A stretch of 64,000 nt of DNA from Danxiaibacter flavus (GTDB taxonomy: Bacteria; Bacteroidota; Bacteroidia; Chitinophagales; Chitinophagaceae), in contig NZ_JAULBC010000003.1 in assembly GCF_041060425.1 (NCBI RefSeq), positions 186,001-250,000 on the forward strand, read 5' to 3'. The position numbers and the translations under genes were made by a program. Shown here one piece after another: positions 1 through 10,800 of this stretch. Within the stretch, counting starts at the first letter, position 1; every line of letters begins with the position of its first letter. The notes beneath the pieces are model-generated. The model was given only the letters and a program-made list of their open reading frames with translations, searched no databases and was not told the origin of the DNA.

Positions 1-3000
1 GTTTGCATTGAGCATAGCATTTCGTAGCCGGATGTATTGATTCTCATCAAACGTATTCGCAAAGGCTGGTACGTTAGCAGCAAGCGCATTAATGGCGTCG
101 GTTAATTCTGTCACCAATCCTCCCAGACCTTTCTGACCGTTACTCATTGCGGCTCCGGCGACATTCTGCAATCTTGCAAGAAGGCTTGCTGTTTTTAAAC
201 CTGCAGTCGGGTTGGCAGCTATTTCAGTATCGGCATCCGTTTCAAGCATAAAATCTCTCGCATCAAGCGGCTTGCCATTTTGCACTACCATCAAAAGTGC
301 ACTGGAAAGCGGTTTCAATTCGGCCAATGTAATTTCACTAATGTCTAATCCCGTACGGTCAGCATTTTTAATCCTGATGGTAATTTCGTCCGAATGTGCA
401 ACAGCTAACCTGATGTGATAACTGATCAATTCATACAAGTCAGATTCAAGATCATCTTCCAATGAAATATCCATCAGGTAAAGAAGATCTATTGGTTCAA
501 TATTCAGTTCTCCGGCATTTAAATTAAAGTCGGTAACAATGCCGGATGTATTGGTGAAGCTGCAATTGATGACGATTTTTTCTTTCGCCGGTAATTCTCC
601 TGCCAGCCATTTGTTTAATTTTGGTTCTGCCCATGATCGCGCTGTACCTATGGTAGTCCAGTTAATTTCTCCGCCAGCAGCAGGATCAAAGATCACTCCT
701 ATCCTGTTTGTCAGTGCATGAAAATTGCGGGGAGTTTGTACTACATGCGGTTCAGGCGGAACTGAAGTTCCGGATATGGCATTAAATGCGGCGTTGCTCC
801 GTGCTGTGTTTCCCTGAACTGCCTGGTGGATACATTCAGTCAACAACAGGTCATGAATGGCATCCATGGTGTCCATCAACCGTTGTATGGACTGTTCTAC
901 AATTTGTTGATCTGTCGCCGGATTGAACACAACACCATCAGCCCAATGCGGTTGATTGTCGCGGTATGCTTCCATCAATTTCAATCCGTCTACAACATTG
1001 TAAGCCTCTGCTTCATTAATATCCTGTGCACCGGTAGATTCGGTTACTCTTGCAGCCACAAATGGATATTTTAATCTTATATCGCGGATGTACTGATCCA
1101 GATTTAAATTGAGATCATGCAACTCTCTTTCAAACTGGTAACCAAGTAGCGCCGCCAATTCCTGTCCGTTACGGATCCCTTCAAGGAAGGTCAATGCTCT
1201 TCGAACCCGGTCAGAAGACAGATTTACGGCAAATGCATCAGCATTAGAGCCCGGATTAACTTTATGTGATTCGTAGCCTGAGCGCAACAATGCAGCAGTT
1301 GATGCGTGGTTGACGGAGGGTGCATGTATGTAGCCCTGGTTAGATGGATCGATACGGGGATTGCTGATAAACTTATCCATTGCACTATCATACGTTACAC
1401 TACCCGGATCTGCCGAACCAAGATAAATAAAGCCGGGGCCAACGTTCACTATTTCCGGTACATCGAATAAATCCGGAAAGTTTACCAATACAGTGTCCCG
1501 CGTTGTATCCAGCACCATGCTGACTCCACCGGAATCTACGATGGGGTTAGTTGCAGCGACCTCACCTTTTTGAAAAGTCATGGCTTTCCCTTTTACAACA
1601 GACGGCGGTGCAGCAGCTCTTGCGACTGCTGCGGTATTCTTTTTATAAACAAAGAATGGCGGAACAGGACCCGGCGCCACTGCAGCGGGAAGCTCAATAT
1701 TTTGCAAAGTAACTTCCTGAATACCCGGGATGGTAAATATGGTTGGCTGAATATCTACTTCACGATATGCAACACCGGGAAATACGCCGGGTACAACATT
1801 TTCAAGCCATGAATAAGATCCGATATAAATACCTGTTTGCCGTTGCGTGCCGCTATTCCGTAAGTTTTCAAGACGTTGAGCGGCCAGGCTAAAGAACCAT
1901 GCATCTAACCTGTAAGACGCAAGATCAACATGTTCACTGAACAAACGTTCCAGGCTGGCTGTGGACAGTTTGCTCAGGCAAGTGAGAGCGTTGCGTAATT
2001 CAAGCATATCCTGCAACTCATTATCAACAACAGGCTTTTTAATACCAAGGTCAATATATTGAGCCAGGTTAACAGCATCACCAATAAAGTCATATTTAGT
2101 GGCAAGCGTTCCGGTTTTGGAAGTAGTGAACTGAATGGTGTTAATCTCATTTTGCACCAGGGTATTTACGTAGGTATTAAACGCAGGAACAGCCGCAGTT
2201 TTCAACTGATTATAATAATTGGTTCTGGCCGTTTGTATAGCTTTCGCATTCATGCCTGCAAGGCTACCTGCATTTGCGCGTTTGATAAACTCTGCCTCTA
2301 CGTCTGCATTCAGGCGATTATGCAGATCTGTTCCTTCCTTCATTTCTATTCTTGTACGAACGAGACTTTGTATTTCGGGCGAAAGTGTTTTTGTCGCGAT
2401 ATTACCCAGTTCAATATCCAGTATCGCATCGGGAGAAAGCAGCTTTCTGTTAATGAGTGTATTAATGCCGGTATGCACATATTCCAGCAGACAGGAATGA
2501 CGAAGCATTAAGTACAGCAGTGCTTTCGGCGGAATTATGCCGGCTGCTCCAATATTGCTAAAATCTTCGTTAGAGATTGTTGTGAAATCACTTTTATTTA
2601 GCCAGTCAATATAGTTTTCTCCATTGCTCCCGATCATGTTCAGTGTTCGTTTTTCCGAAAAAGGATAGATATCTATAATTGGCCCATCCAGGTGCTTTTC
2701 TTTTTCAGAATATACAAAGTTGAATACCCGAGGCGGTGTGGTAAACAGGAAGTTGAGACTATGAAACATGCCCGTGAAATCAAGTATGTTGGCATAGCTA
2801 ACACTGGTTGGAATGGTAGCAGCCTTTTGTATAAGAAGGCTGTATGAATATAAGTTCCACAGAAAATACGGACCTGTTACATAACGCTGATAAAACTCCA
2901 CGCTTGCAGGATGTAAACCAAGTATTTCCAAAAATGCTTTATCAGTATTCGAAGTAAATCCCTGGTCAGCATGCTTTACCTGCAACGAAAGGGTGTCCCA

Positions 3001-4743
3001 TGTTACTTCCATTTTTTTCAATACATTGTTCAGCATATTGCCGAGAAATATATTGTTGCCTGTTGCTGCTACAGAGGTGTACGTAAGTTTTGAAAAAGCT
3101 GTTGTAGGGAGAATGCCATAAGGCTGATCGTCCACCCTTATTGCCGGCAAACGTCCTCTTCCCAGAACAAAACGGCTAAAATGACTTTTGGTATTCAAAA
3201 TATCCTGATCAGAAAATAGCGGCTGCATCAGCTGTGATAAATAATAGCCAAGTGTTGTTGGCCATAAAGCCTTATTCATGCAGATGGCTTCTTTAATATC
3301 TGTTATGCCTGCATAACGTGTATGCTGCAGTTTTTCATAACCAATACCCAGTGCTTCGGCAAGGCGCTGTCCGTCAGTTTTGTCTTCGTCAGCGGTTAGC
3401 TGGGTAAACTGCGGTGCACCCAGCTCTATATTGAACAAGGCATCGTCATCTGCATTATTTGCTGTATAACCAGAAAGGCTATCTTCTGTATTGTTCGTAG
3501 GCGTGCCCTGCGGAACGACTGACAGACCACCCGGTTTGTAATGATGATTGTCTACCAGCTCTTCAACCAATTTTTGTGTGGCGTCTTTGTCTGCAGAAGT
3601 CTTTACACCAAGCACCAGCAATTTTGTAAACCCTTTTGTTCTTTCGGCAAGGGACAACGGTACCCGGATTGCCATACCAATTTTTTCAGCCTCATCAAAA
3701 TCCTGCACCCACCACAGATTTTCAGGCAACACCAATTTACCGTCTGTGTTGTCCAGGCCCGAGCCATCATCCTGCGGGTCAAGGCTTACGGGCAATTGAT
3801 CAGGTATTGATTTACCTGCAACTTCACGGAATGTAGCTCCTGTATATAAGCGCACAATAAAACGATCGGGCATAACCCTTGAATGGGGCGCTTGTGACCA
3901 TGATGTTGCTTTTTGTGCAGGTGTAGGAAATTGCGGTTGAACTGGCAATGGTTTTGCCCGGTCAACTGGTGCTGTGGGTGCGGATGCCTGGTTAACCGGC
4001 GTCATTTGTTTACTGATCCATGCTGCGCGTTCGGGTGTTCTGCCATTTATCAAAACGCGCCAGGCACTTAATCCAAGGTTGTTGTCATTTCCCGCATACC
4101 ACATTTGTGTCCAGAAAGATTGCCCTGCACTAATTTCTATCTCTGTTAGTTCTTCTTCATGCGTGTGAATGGCAATATCGTCAGGAAAGATGCGGATCCA
4201 CAATTCGTTGATGTCTTCTACAACAGGTAATGCTGAATAGTTGGGATACAATTCTTTTACGCCGAAGTTTACCGGCTTCTCTACATTCCTCCCTTTAATA
4301 ACAGTCAGCTTGCCGGGTGTTTTCGGTAGCTTGTCCCTGCCAATCCTGGCTATATGTTTGATTATCATAAAGCGGGTTTCCACTCTAACAGGTAGCAGCA
4401 GTACAGGAAACTGATCATCCATAAGGCTCACCTGCGAACGCGGATCTGTATCAATAACAATTTTGCCCAGCAAGTCACCCAGTGAATTCTTGAGCTGGGA
4501 AATGCTGTCTTTTATAGCGTCAACTTTAGCATTGACATCTTTTAAGTTACTGGCTTGAGCAGCTAGTTTCTGTTTATCAATTGCCAATGCAGTATCTTTC
4601 TTCAACTGTTTTTCAAGCGCTGTTTTTTGCGCAATAGTTTCCTGGAACAACCTGGACTGTTCCTGCAAGGCCGCACGCTGTTTGGAGATCTCCTGTTGAA
4701 GATTTGTAAGATTTTTCCTGTTATTGCTTTCCTTGGTATCCAT
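1..4743 (-). CDS. Giant uncharacterised protein, C-terminus beyond window
   Basis: One minus-strand frame stays open from an ATG at 4743 to the left edge, giving at least 1581 residues. I do not recognise a characterised family. Residues about 5-90 are rich in K, Q, E and A with heptad-like spacing, suggesting a coiled coil. A conserved-looking block (FPVLLLPVRVETRF) follows, and then long mixed alpha/beta sequence. Two stretches look like family signatures: YSWLEN near residue 979 and HAPSVNHAST near residue 1140. No signal peptide or membrane segment is visible, so it is probably cytoplasmic or carried by a dedicated machine. It starts 24 nt after the stop of the 1017-aa gene, with a GAAAG just before the ATG, so it looks like the distal gene of the 16-kb operon. 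A toxin or structural role is possible but unproven. Confidence 0.8.
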   Translation of the reverse strand, partial: MDTKESNNRKNLTNLQQEISKQRAALQEQSRLFQETIAQKTALEKQLKKDTALAIDKQKLAAQASNLKDVNAKVDAIKDSISQLKNSLGDLLGKIVIDTDPRSQVSLMDDQFPVLLLPVRVETRFMIIKHIARIGRDKLPKTPGKLTVIKGRNVEKPVNFGVKELYPNYSALPVVEDINELWIRIFPDDIAIHTHEEELTEIEISAGQSFWTQMWYAGNDNNLGLSAWRVLINGRTPERAAWISKQMTPVNQASAPTAPVDRAKPLPVQPQFPTPAQKATSWSQAPHSRVMPDRFIVRLYTGATFREVAGKSIPDQLPVSLDPQDDGSGLDNTDGKLVLPENLWWVQDFDEAEKIGMAIRVPLSLAERTKGFTKLLVLGVKTSADKDATQKLVEELVDNHHYKPGGLSVVPQGTPTNNTEDSLSGYTANNADDDALFNIELGAPQFTQLTADEDKTDGQRLAEALGIGYEKLQHTRYAGITDIKEAICMNKALWPTTLGYYLSQLMQPLFSDQDILNTKSHFSRFVLGRGRLPAIRVDDQPYGILPTTAFSKLTYTSVAATGNNIFLGNMLNNVLKKMEVTWDTLSLQVKHADQGFTSNTDKAFLEILGLHPASVEFYQRYVTGPYFLWNLYSYSLLIQKAATIPTSVSYANILDFTGMFHSLNFLFTTPPRVFNFVYSEKEKHLDGPIIDIYPFSEKRTLNMIGSNGENYIDWLNKSDFTTISNEDFSNIGAAGIIPPKALLYLMLRHSCLLEYVHTGINTLINRKLLSPDAILDIELGNIATKTLSPEIQSLVRTRIEMKEGTDLHNRLNADVEAEFIKRANAGSLAGMNAKAIQTARTNYYNQLKTAAVPAFNTYVNTLVQNEINTIQFTTSKTGTLATKYDFIGDAVNLAQYIDLGIKKPVVDNELQDMLELRNALTCLSKLSTASLERLFSEHVDLASYRLDAWFFSLAAQRLENLRNSGTQRQTGIYIGSYSWLENVVPGVFPGVAYREVDIQPTIFTIPGIQEVTLQNIELPAAVAPGPVPPFFVYKKNTAAVARAAAPPSVVKGKAMTFQKGEVAATNPIVDSGGVSMVLDTTRDTVLVNFPDLFDVPEIVNVGPGFIYLGSADPGSVTYDSAMDKFISNPRIDPSNQGYIHAPSVNHASTAALLRSGYESHKVNPGSNADAFAVNLSSDRVRRALTFLEGIRNGQELAALLGYQFERELHDLNLNLDQYIRDIRLKYPFVAARVTESTGAQDINEAEAYNVVDGLKLMEAYRDNQPHWADGVVFNPATDQQIVEQSIQRLMDTMDAIHDLLLTECIHQAVQGNTARSNAAFNAISGTSVPPEPHVVQTPRNFHALTNRIGVIFDPAAGGEINWTTIGTARSWAEPKLNKWLAGELPAKEKIVINCSFTNTSGIVTDFNLNAGELNIEPIDLLYLMDISLEDDLESDLYELISYHIRLAVAHSDEITIRIKNADRTGLDISEITLAELKPLSSALLMVVQNGKPLDARDFMLETDADTEIAANPTAGLKTASLLARLQNVAGAAMSNGQKGLGGLVTELTDAINALAANVPAFANTFDENQYIRLRNAMLNAN

Positions 4744-4767
4744 CTTTCAACGAATTATGGTAATACA

Positions 4768-7700
4768 TCATGGCAGCATATCATCCGCATGCACTGCAAG
4801 CAACACCGGATTCTGATATAATATTTCCGCCATGTTTGTTGAATTGAAACCCCAGGGTATATGCTTTCCGTTTATTGTATCATCAGTTGGTACAACTGCA
4901 TTATTGGTTGCATTCAGGTAAGAAAGTCTGAACGCTGCGTTGCCCTGGCTCAGATCATTCCAGGTTCGCGGTGCTGTTGCACTTGTATCAGTATCTAAAC
5001 CAAATCGTATTTCGCCAGGTCTCTCCTGTATGACAAAGAACCAACCGGGATCAGGTGGCGTGCCATCACGGTTGCCCCTTGCCGCTGCAGCCGTCAGGTC
5101 GAATCCGATAAACGTAAGATCTGGTGAGATGTGCGCGCTGAATAACGGATACTTTAAGTCTGTGCCTAACAGTCGCTGGGCTTGCGTATCCGACCCATTG
5201 AATGCTGCGCGTTGTGCATAGATAACGGTATCCGGAAAACGATTCAATAACTCGCCCCTTATAACCAGTATCAGTGGGTTAGGCGTACTCATGCCAACCC
5301 TTGCAGAATGTGTTCCAAGCGTGGAGTTGGTAGGCCATTCATGAATCTTCTTTATGTCAAGATTTTGCTCAGCCTGCGCAACATCACTCAAACCTCCCGT
5401 ATTTACTGCATCAGACGAATCCCAGAATTGACGAAAATAACTACCACGCTGATCCGTCGGAAATTCGCGCCACAACAATTCTCTTCCTGTTTCATGATTT
5501 AAGCCAACCATAAAGGCTTCTATAAAGCGCTGGTTGCTTTCAACAAGTGTAATCGTATCTTTTGGAATAAGCCCAAGATTCGGACAGAAATAGTCAACAC
5601 CAAGATCAACTACAGACTGGTAAGTGGGTGTATTAAATACCGGGTAAGCCATTACTGGTACAATCTTATCGGCGGGCGGCATTGTATAACCAGGCATAAA
5701 CTGTAACTGTCCATACACTTTTGCAGCAATCGTAAATATAGGATTGATTGCTGCAATCACATCGGTAGACAACGCATTTACATCCAATGACGCAACAGCC
5801 GGAATCCCTTGCCAATTGGTTGATTCAAAATAATCATTGTATTTCATCACAGCGGTCTGGAAGCGGGATTCACTTTCGAAATCCGCTACTTCTTTAAAGC
5901 TAATATTTCCAGGGTTTGTGGGAGCGAACATAGCACTTGCCACTTTATAGTTGCTTACGATCTCTACGTCCACGCTTATTTTATCAACCGTCAAAACAGA
6001 CTGAAGTGAAGAAACTGTTTTAGGCGCCACCGCAGGAAATACATTGTTGGCAAGATTTATTCTTAATGAATTTTGTTTGAAGATAGTTTTTGCAGGATCC
6101 AGCCTCTTCATCACAGGTCCATTCGGCCTTTCTACTTTGCGATAAGCATAAGAGTACAATGCGTCGGGGACGGCGCTGTCTTCCATTTTTTTGAAAGCAG
6201 TAACGGAGCCGGACTTTACTTTGCGGAACATTTTATTACCTATTGCTGCTTTCTGCTCTGCCGGTTGATTTTTCAGGTGTTTGTTGTAGCCCGCATTAGA
6301 CACTTGCTGTGCATGTTGCCCCCATTTTAATTTCCGGTTTGCTTCAATCACTTCACCTAATTGACCCCACGCTTTATCCATTATTTCCTCCTGGCGCTTC
6401 TTTACATATTTTACGCCAACACCGGCAACTGCACGGCTTCTTGGATCAAGGTTCAGTTCATATAACCATGAATTGTTGTTATTAAGTGCAGTGTCTGATG
6501 CATCCAGTTTTCTTGTGAGCGCATGCCATCTGCCATATAAATCCGGAACAATTAACGGATCATCCTTTATGTCGGGAAGCGGATCGGTATAGCCATACGG
6601 ATTGGTGGTATATGGTTGCACAAGTGCCGGTGGAAATGTCGCTTCCATCATGTCTTCTCCCAGGTTAACCAATCCCGCAAGCTTCTTACGGTATGCTGTT
6701 GATGAGGCTGCAACGCTCCACGGATAAGGTAATCTTGTGTTGTAAGTGCCGGGAGGCAACACCGCTCCCTCCAGCATCAGTATGCCATTATTGAATACAG
6801 GACCAGCGCCAAAGTTTACATTCATGCCCGGCTGCTGAATATCCATTTCCCGCGTACCTACTTTCGGATCAACTTCTCTTGGTTTTAGTTTGCGTACGAG
6901 TGTTTCAAAATCGCCTTCCTTACCCGTCATGAACTGCCATTGAAAGTAGACCGGGAAATGATCAACATAAGGCAGGTGGCCTTCATCATTTAAATGCGCA
7001 ATACCGAATGATGGTTCTTGTGCCTTGTGTGTTTGTATAACCGATTCTTCCGCACCCAGACCAGCCAATCTGCCTGTTTCATAGGTTGGCACAAGAAAGC
7101 AATAATAAGTAGTGAATGGCTCTAGTTTTCGCGGACAAATAATGCGTGAGTATGCTCTGTCAGGATTTGAATCTACCAGTTGTCTGAATCTGTCCAGCGC
7201 TGTATTTACATCGTTAGCGTTATCAGGACTTAAAAGATCAGTTGAATCAAGATCACCGTTTAAATGTACATGTGCCCATGCCCATAATTCAGCAACTGTT
7301 GGCAGTGCACCGCTTTGCGCGCCGGTAGTTCCCGAAGGGTCGGTTGCTAAAGGCAATATTTGTATGGAGGGCAATGCGCCCATAATGCCGGTATCATTCT
7401 TAAACTCATCTTCCTTCAGCGCCAACAACATGATCCATGGCCTTAGCTGGTGATTGTTTGCCTTGGCCGGACTATACTTCCACGGAAGGTCTTCCTCATA
7501 AAATTCTATGTATGGAAAATAGTTGGGAAGGAAATTTGTAATACCATTTTTAGGTTCTGTTTTGACAATAACAGCGGTATTTAAACTGGTTATATCTCCC
7601 GGGGCAACGAGCGAAACCTGCTGCGTAACGCTGTCTGCAAAATTTGTGGCCCCCTTGCTGGCAGAGATGTTTGCAACTACATCTACTACCGCACGTTCTA

Positions 7701-7821
7701 TTGTCCAGCCGCCCGCAGGTGGTGTTGCAAAGTTGCCGAGGTTCTCCAGCTCTTCTATTTTTGCAGCAATGCCACGTCTTGCCCATGGAAGAAATGCATA
7801 CCTGGAAAGTGGATCGCTCAT
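4768..7821 (-). CDS. Large uncharacterised protein, 1017 aa
   Basis: No characterised family was recognised. The ATG at 7821 is preferred over an in-frame TTG at 7830 that abuts the upstream stop. The N-terminus (SRYAFLPWARRGIA) and the C-terminal motif PGWFFVIQERPGEIRFGLD (near residues 926-944) look like family-defining signatures. The middle has a basic helical segment near residues 490-560 with many K, R and Q. There is no signal peptide, no transmembrane helix, and no obvious catalytic triad. It lies between two other giant genes with almost no intergenic space (9-12 nt to the upstream stop), so the three are very probably co-translated and may act together. Known context for relatives of this gene cannot be checked from sequence alone; a structural or cargo role is an inference. 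Confidence 0.8.
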   Translation of the reverse strand: MSDPLSRYAFLPWARRGIAAKIEELENLGNFATPPAGGWTIERAVVDVVANISASKGATNFADSVTQQVSLVAPGDITSLNTAVIVKTEPKNGITNFLPNYFPYIEFYEEDLPWKYSPAKANNHQLRPWIMLLALKEDEFKNDTGIMGALPSIQILPLATDPSGTTGAQSGALPTVAELWAWAHVHLNGDLDSTDLLSPDNANDVNTALDRFRQLVDSNPDRAYSRIICPRKLEPFTTYYCFLVPTYETGRLAGLGAEESVIQTHKAQEPSFGIAHLNDEGHLPYVDHFPVYFQWQFMTGKEGDFETLVRKLKPREVDPKVGTREMDIQQPGMNVNFGAGPVFNNGILMLEGAVLPPGTYNTRLPYPWSVAASSTAYRKKLAGLVNLGEDMMEATFPPALVQPYTTNPYGYTDPLPDIKDDPLIVPDLYGRWHALTRKLDASDTALNNNNSWLYELNLDPRSRAVAGVGVKYVKKRQEEIMDKAWGQLGEVIEANRKLKWGQHAQQVSNAGYNKHLKNQPAEQKAAIGNKMFRKVKSGSVTAFKKMEDSAVPDALYSYAYRKVERPNGPVMKRLDPAKTIFKQNSLRINLANNVFPAVAPKTVSSLQSVLTVDKISVDVEIVSNYKVASAMFAPTNPGNISFKEVADFESESRFQTAVMKYNDYFESTNWQGIPAVASLDVNALSTDVIAAINPIFTIAAKVYGQLQFMPGYTMPPADKIVPVMAYPVFNTPTYQSVVDLGVDYFCPNLGLIPKDTITLVESNQRFIEAFMVGLNHETGRELLWREFPTDQRGSYFRQFWDSSDAVNTGGLSDVAQAEQNLDIKKIHEWPTNSTLGTHSARVGMSTPNPLILVIRGELLNRFPDTVIYAQRAAFNGSDTQAQRLLGTDLKYPLFSAHISPDLTFIGFDLTAAAARGNRDGTPPDPGWFFVIQERPGEIRFGLDTDTSATAPRTWNDLSQGNAAFRLSYLNATNNAVVPTDDTINGKHIPWGFNSTNMAEILYQNPVLLAVHADDMLP

Positions 7822-7830
7822 AACAGACAA

Positions 7831-10800
7831 TTAAAAAGATGATACAATATCAAGTTTACCTTCCAATGCAGGATTTGCAGCTATGGCCCGTTTTTGCATG
7901 CCCACTGCTTCCGCAACAGAGCCTGCTGTCATACTTCCAAATACAGAAAGATCATCTGTATTTACTACGGAATATTTTTTACCACCAACCTTAACTTTTG
8001 GTGGTGACAATGGTGAATCCATTTTTGCTTTTGTTCCGAATTTATTCTTAGCCGCCGCTCCGTTCTTTAAAAATGCATTGAAACGGATGTTGTCAAAAAT
8101 GCGTTTGGGTAATGTGTTCTTTGGCTTGTCAAAATCATCAATAATGATCTCTTCAAATTCTACATCTCTTTCGCGGAAGTAGTCCGATGTTAAAATGTTA
8201 GAGCCATTTGCACTCAGGCCACTGTTGTATTTTTCAAAAGAAGGACGGCTTAATTTTTCAGTCTCTGTAATATCAAAGAATTGAGCAGGAGCAAATTCTT
8301 CCTGCAAATCGTTCTTACCCATGTCCGCCAACGCAACCGAGAATTTTGTATAATCAGCAGGCTTCGCAGTGCCAAACAAACTTATTTCTATATCTAACGG
8401 TACTACCTTTTGTGAAACGGACAAACTCTTATCAGGATGTGCTATAATTGAATCTGCAGTGTTGGTAATGGTACGTAAGGTTACCATACTGTCGGAAGTA
8501 ACGGATCCATCTTCAACAGGTGTGATCCAGTTCTCTTTATTACTCAGCGCTTCTTTCAGTTTTGGCAGAACCGGAACATCCGGTATTGCTGTTGTATCGC
8601 TATCGCCCCATGTTGTTTCTACGCTTGCACTGATGTTGATGATGAAGATGATCTTGATCTTAACCTTGCCGGCGATATGCCATGGTGTTGGTCCTTCAAG
8701 TGAACCGTTGAAGGAAATAGTCATCAACTCTCCACCCCACGCGTAGACAGTTAATCCCGCAGACAAAGTGATCTTGAAATAGAATGGATTAAACTGGAAG
8801 AGTGCATCAAAATTAAACCAGCCTTTTATTTCACATGGACCTGCTTTAAAATGAAAATCAACGCCCGCGCCGAATTGTACAGTGTTTGATGTTACCGCAA
8901 AATAAGTTGTGATAACGAGCCGCGGATTGCCGGTAAGTAGATTGATGGTAAGCCTTTTCAATTGCGGCAAATCCAGTGGTGGCGGTGCATAATCAGGATG
9001 GAAGCCGCCAAGCGTAAACAGGAAGTTGCTGTTGTCACCCCACTTTATACGCAGCGCCATATCCCCTTCCAATGTGAACGTAAGCAGCCTTGAATCGAAA
9101 ATGGCCGCATCAAAAGTGATGTATTCCGCTTCAAAATCTATCGTACCTACAAAGGCAACTTTTAAACTAAGAATTGCTGCTTCTTCTGTTGGGAGCACCA
9201 TTTTTATAATACCAATAATGGCAAGACGGATTGGGTTTGGCACTTCCAGCATTAAGCCTATTTCAAGCGAGATCAATGTTGGCGTTCCCCATCCGATAAT
9301 GCCCATCAGCCCGAATGCATATCTATCCTGCTGCTGCGGAAAAATGCTTTCCAGTGATGAAATAATCTGTGTGGCGTTAGCGATCGGATTGCTGGGAAAC
9401 ATGATATTGTCGATAGCATTGTTTCTTACGCCGTCTCTCAATGCATTCAGTATCATCGTCCGGTTTACACCAATCAAACCTCCCACTCCATTCAATGTAA
9501 AACCAAAGCTTAACTGTATCGGCGTAAACTCAGCAGTAATCATCAGTAACATGCTAAAGCCAGGCGAACCATCCGGCGCTTTAGTAGTGATGATAATTAC
9601 AGCTACTACATTTACTACTTCTTGTATAGACAGTTGGGCAATACCTTCATACCTGCCCTTATCAAACATGAAATTCAGGTATCCGCCGCCTTTAACGATG
9701 CCCGCATCAAGTGATAAGCCAATTCCTGATGGCGGCTTAAAGTCGATACCAACATTCATGAAGCTAAGATTGCCCGAGTTGTCTGACGGAAAACTAAAGT
9801 TGGCCTGCATGCCCATGTCCTTCACCACCGCCTGGAACGGTCCTAATGACAATCCTATATCAGCGCCGATACCAATTGGAATTGTATCATCCTGAGCCTT
9901 GATGGTAAGCGTGAGTGCTGATATTAAAATCGGGCCAATTTGTATGTGCAGCGGGAACTGAATTTCCAAACCTCCTGAACCATCAAAATAAAATCCACGC
10001 GCGCTGTCATAACCCATGATCAGTTCAAGGTCTATCACAAAGCCATTTGCAGGAAGTACTGACGCGAGAAAGCCATCAGGGTTACCGGGTTTGATAACGA
10101 TCTTACCACCTTGCAGCTTGCCTTCGATACCGAATCTGCCTGATGCTTTTCCTCCATCCCAGGTAAGGCCTACTGTTCCTGTAATGCTTAGATCGGTGAA
10201 CTCAAACCTGCTTGCGTTTGCAGTTCCTATTGCGATAAAAGGTTGACCTGCACCAGCTGTTCCGGGAATACTGAATGTTACGCCAAGATCACCGGTAATG
10301 GGAGAAGGATTGCTCAAGGGAATAATGCTTACCTGTAAACCTGGTTGCAGCGTAAGCCCAAATTCCAACGGCAACACGGCATTTGCGGTAACTGTTACTT
10401 TGAAATTTGGTGTATTTAAAGCATAGCCTCCATTCAGCCGGAATGATTCAGTGAACAGAAAGTCAATACCGCGCGGAGTAACAGTGGTGTTTGATTTAAT
10501 CCTGAACATGAACAGTTCCAGCTCCTGCGGCGTATTTAATATCGCGGGAAGGTTAAGGCTTAAAGCAATCTTTTGTAGCTTTTGCAACAATACAATTCCA
10601 TCAAATGCAGGTGTATCCCATCCATACAATGTCTCCATCAACGCTCCGGGATCTTTAAAAAGTTGAGGGATATTATTAAACTGAACGCGCTTCTTTACAT
10701 ACGGTGTTGGAGGCCCCTGGGTATTGATAGTTGTGGAATCTGTTTTCTCAATAATACCTGCGAACTCAAGTCCCGCGGCCAGTATTGAACTGGCACGTTC

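Noticed and set aside
1..4743. Tc-toxin A-type or neuraminidase-like toxin subunit
   Set aside because: The size and large helical regions suggested it, but no specific Tc motif or partner B/C gene was seen in this window.
9026..9895. 289-codon plus-strand ORF
   Set aside because: It is antisense to the beta-rich 1136-aa gene; its sequence is low in motif content and mirrors the strand pattern of the real gene.
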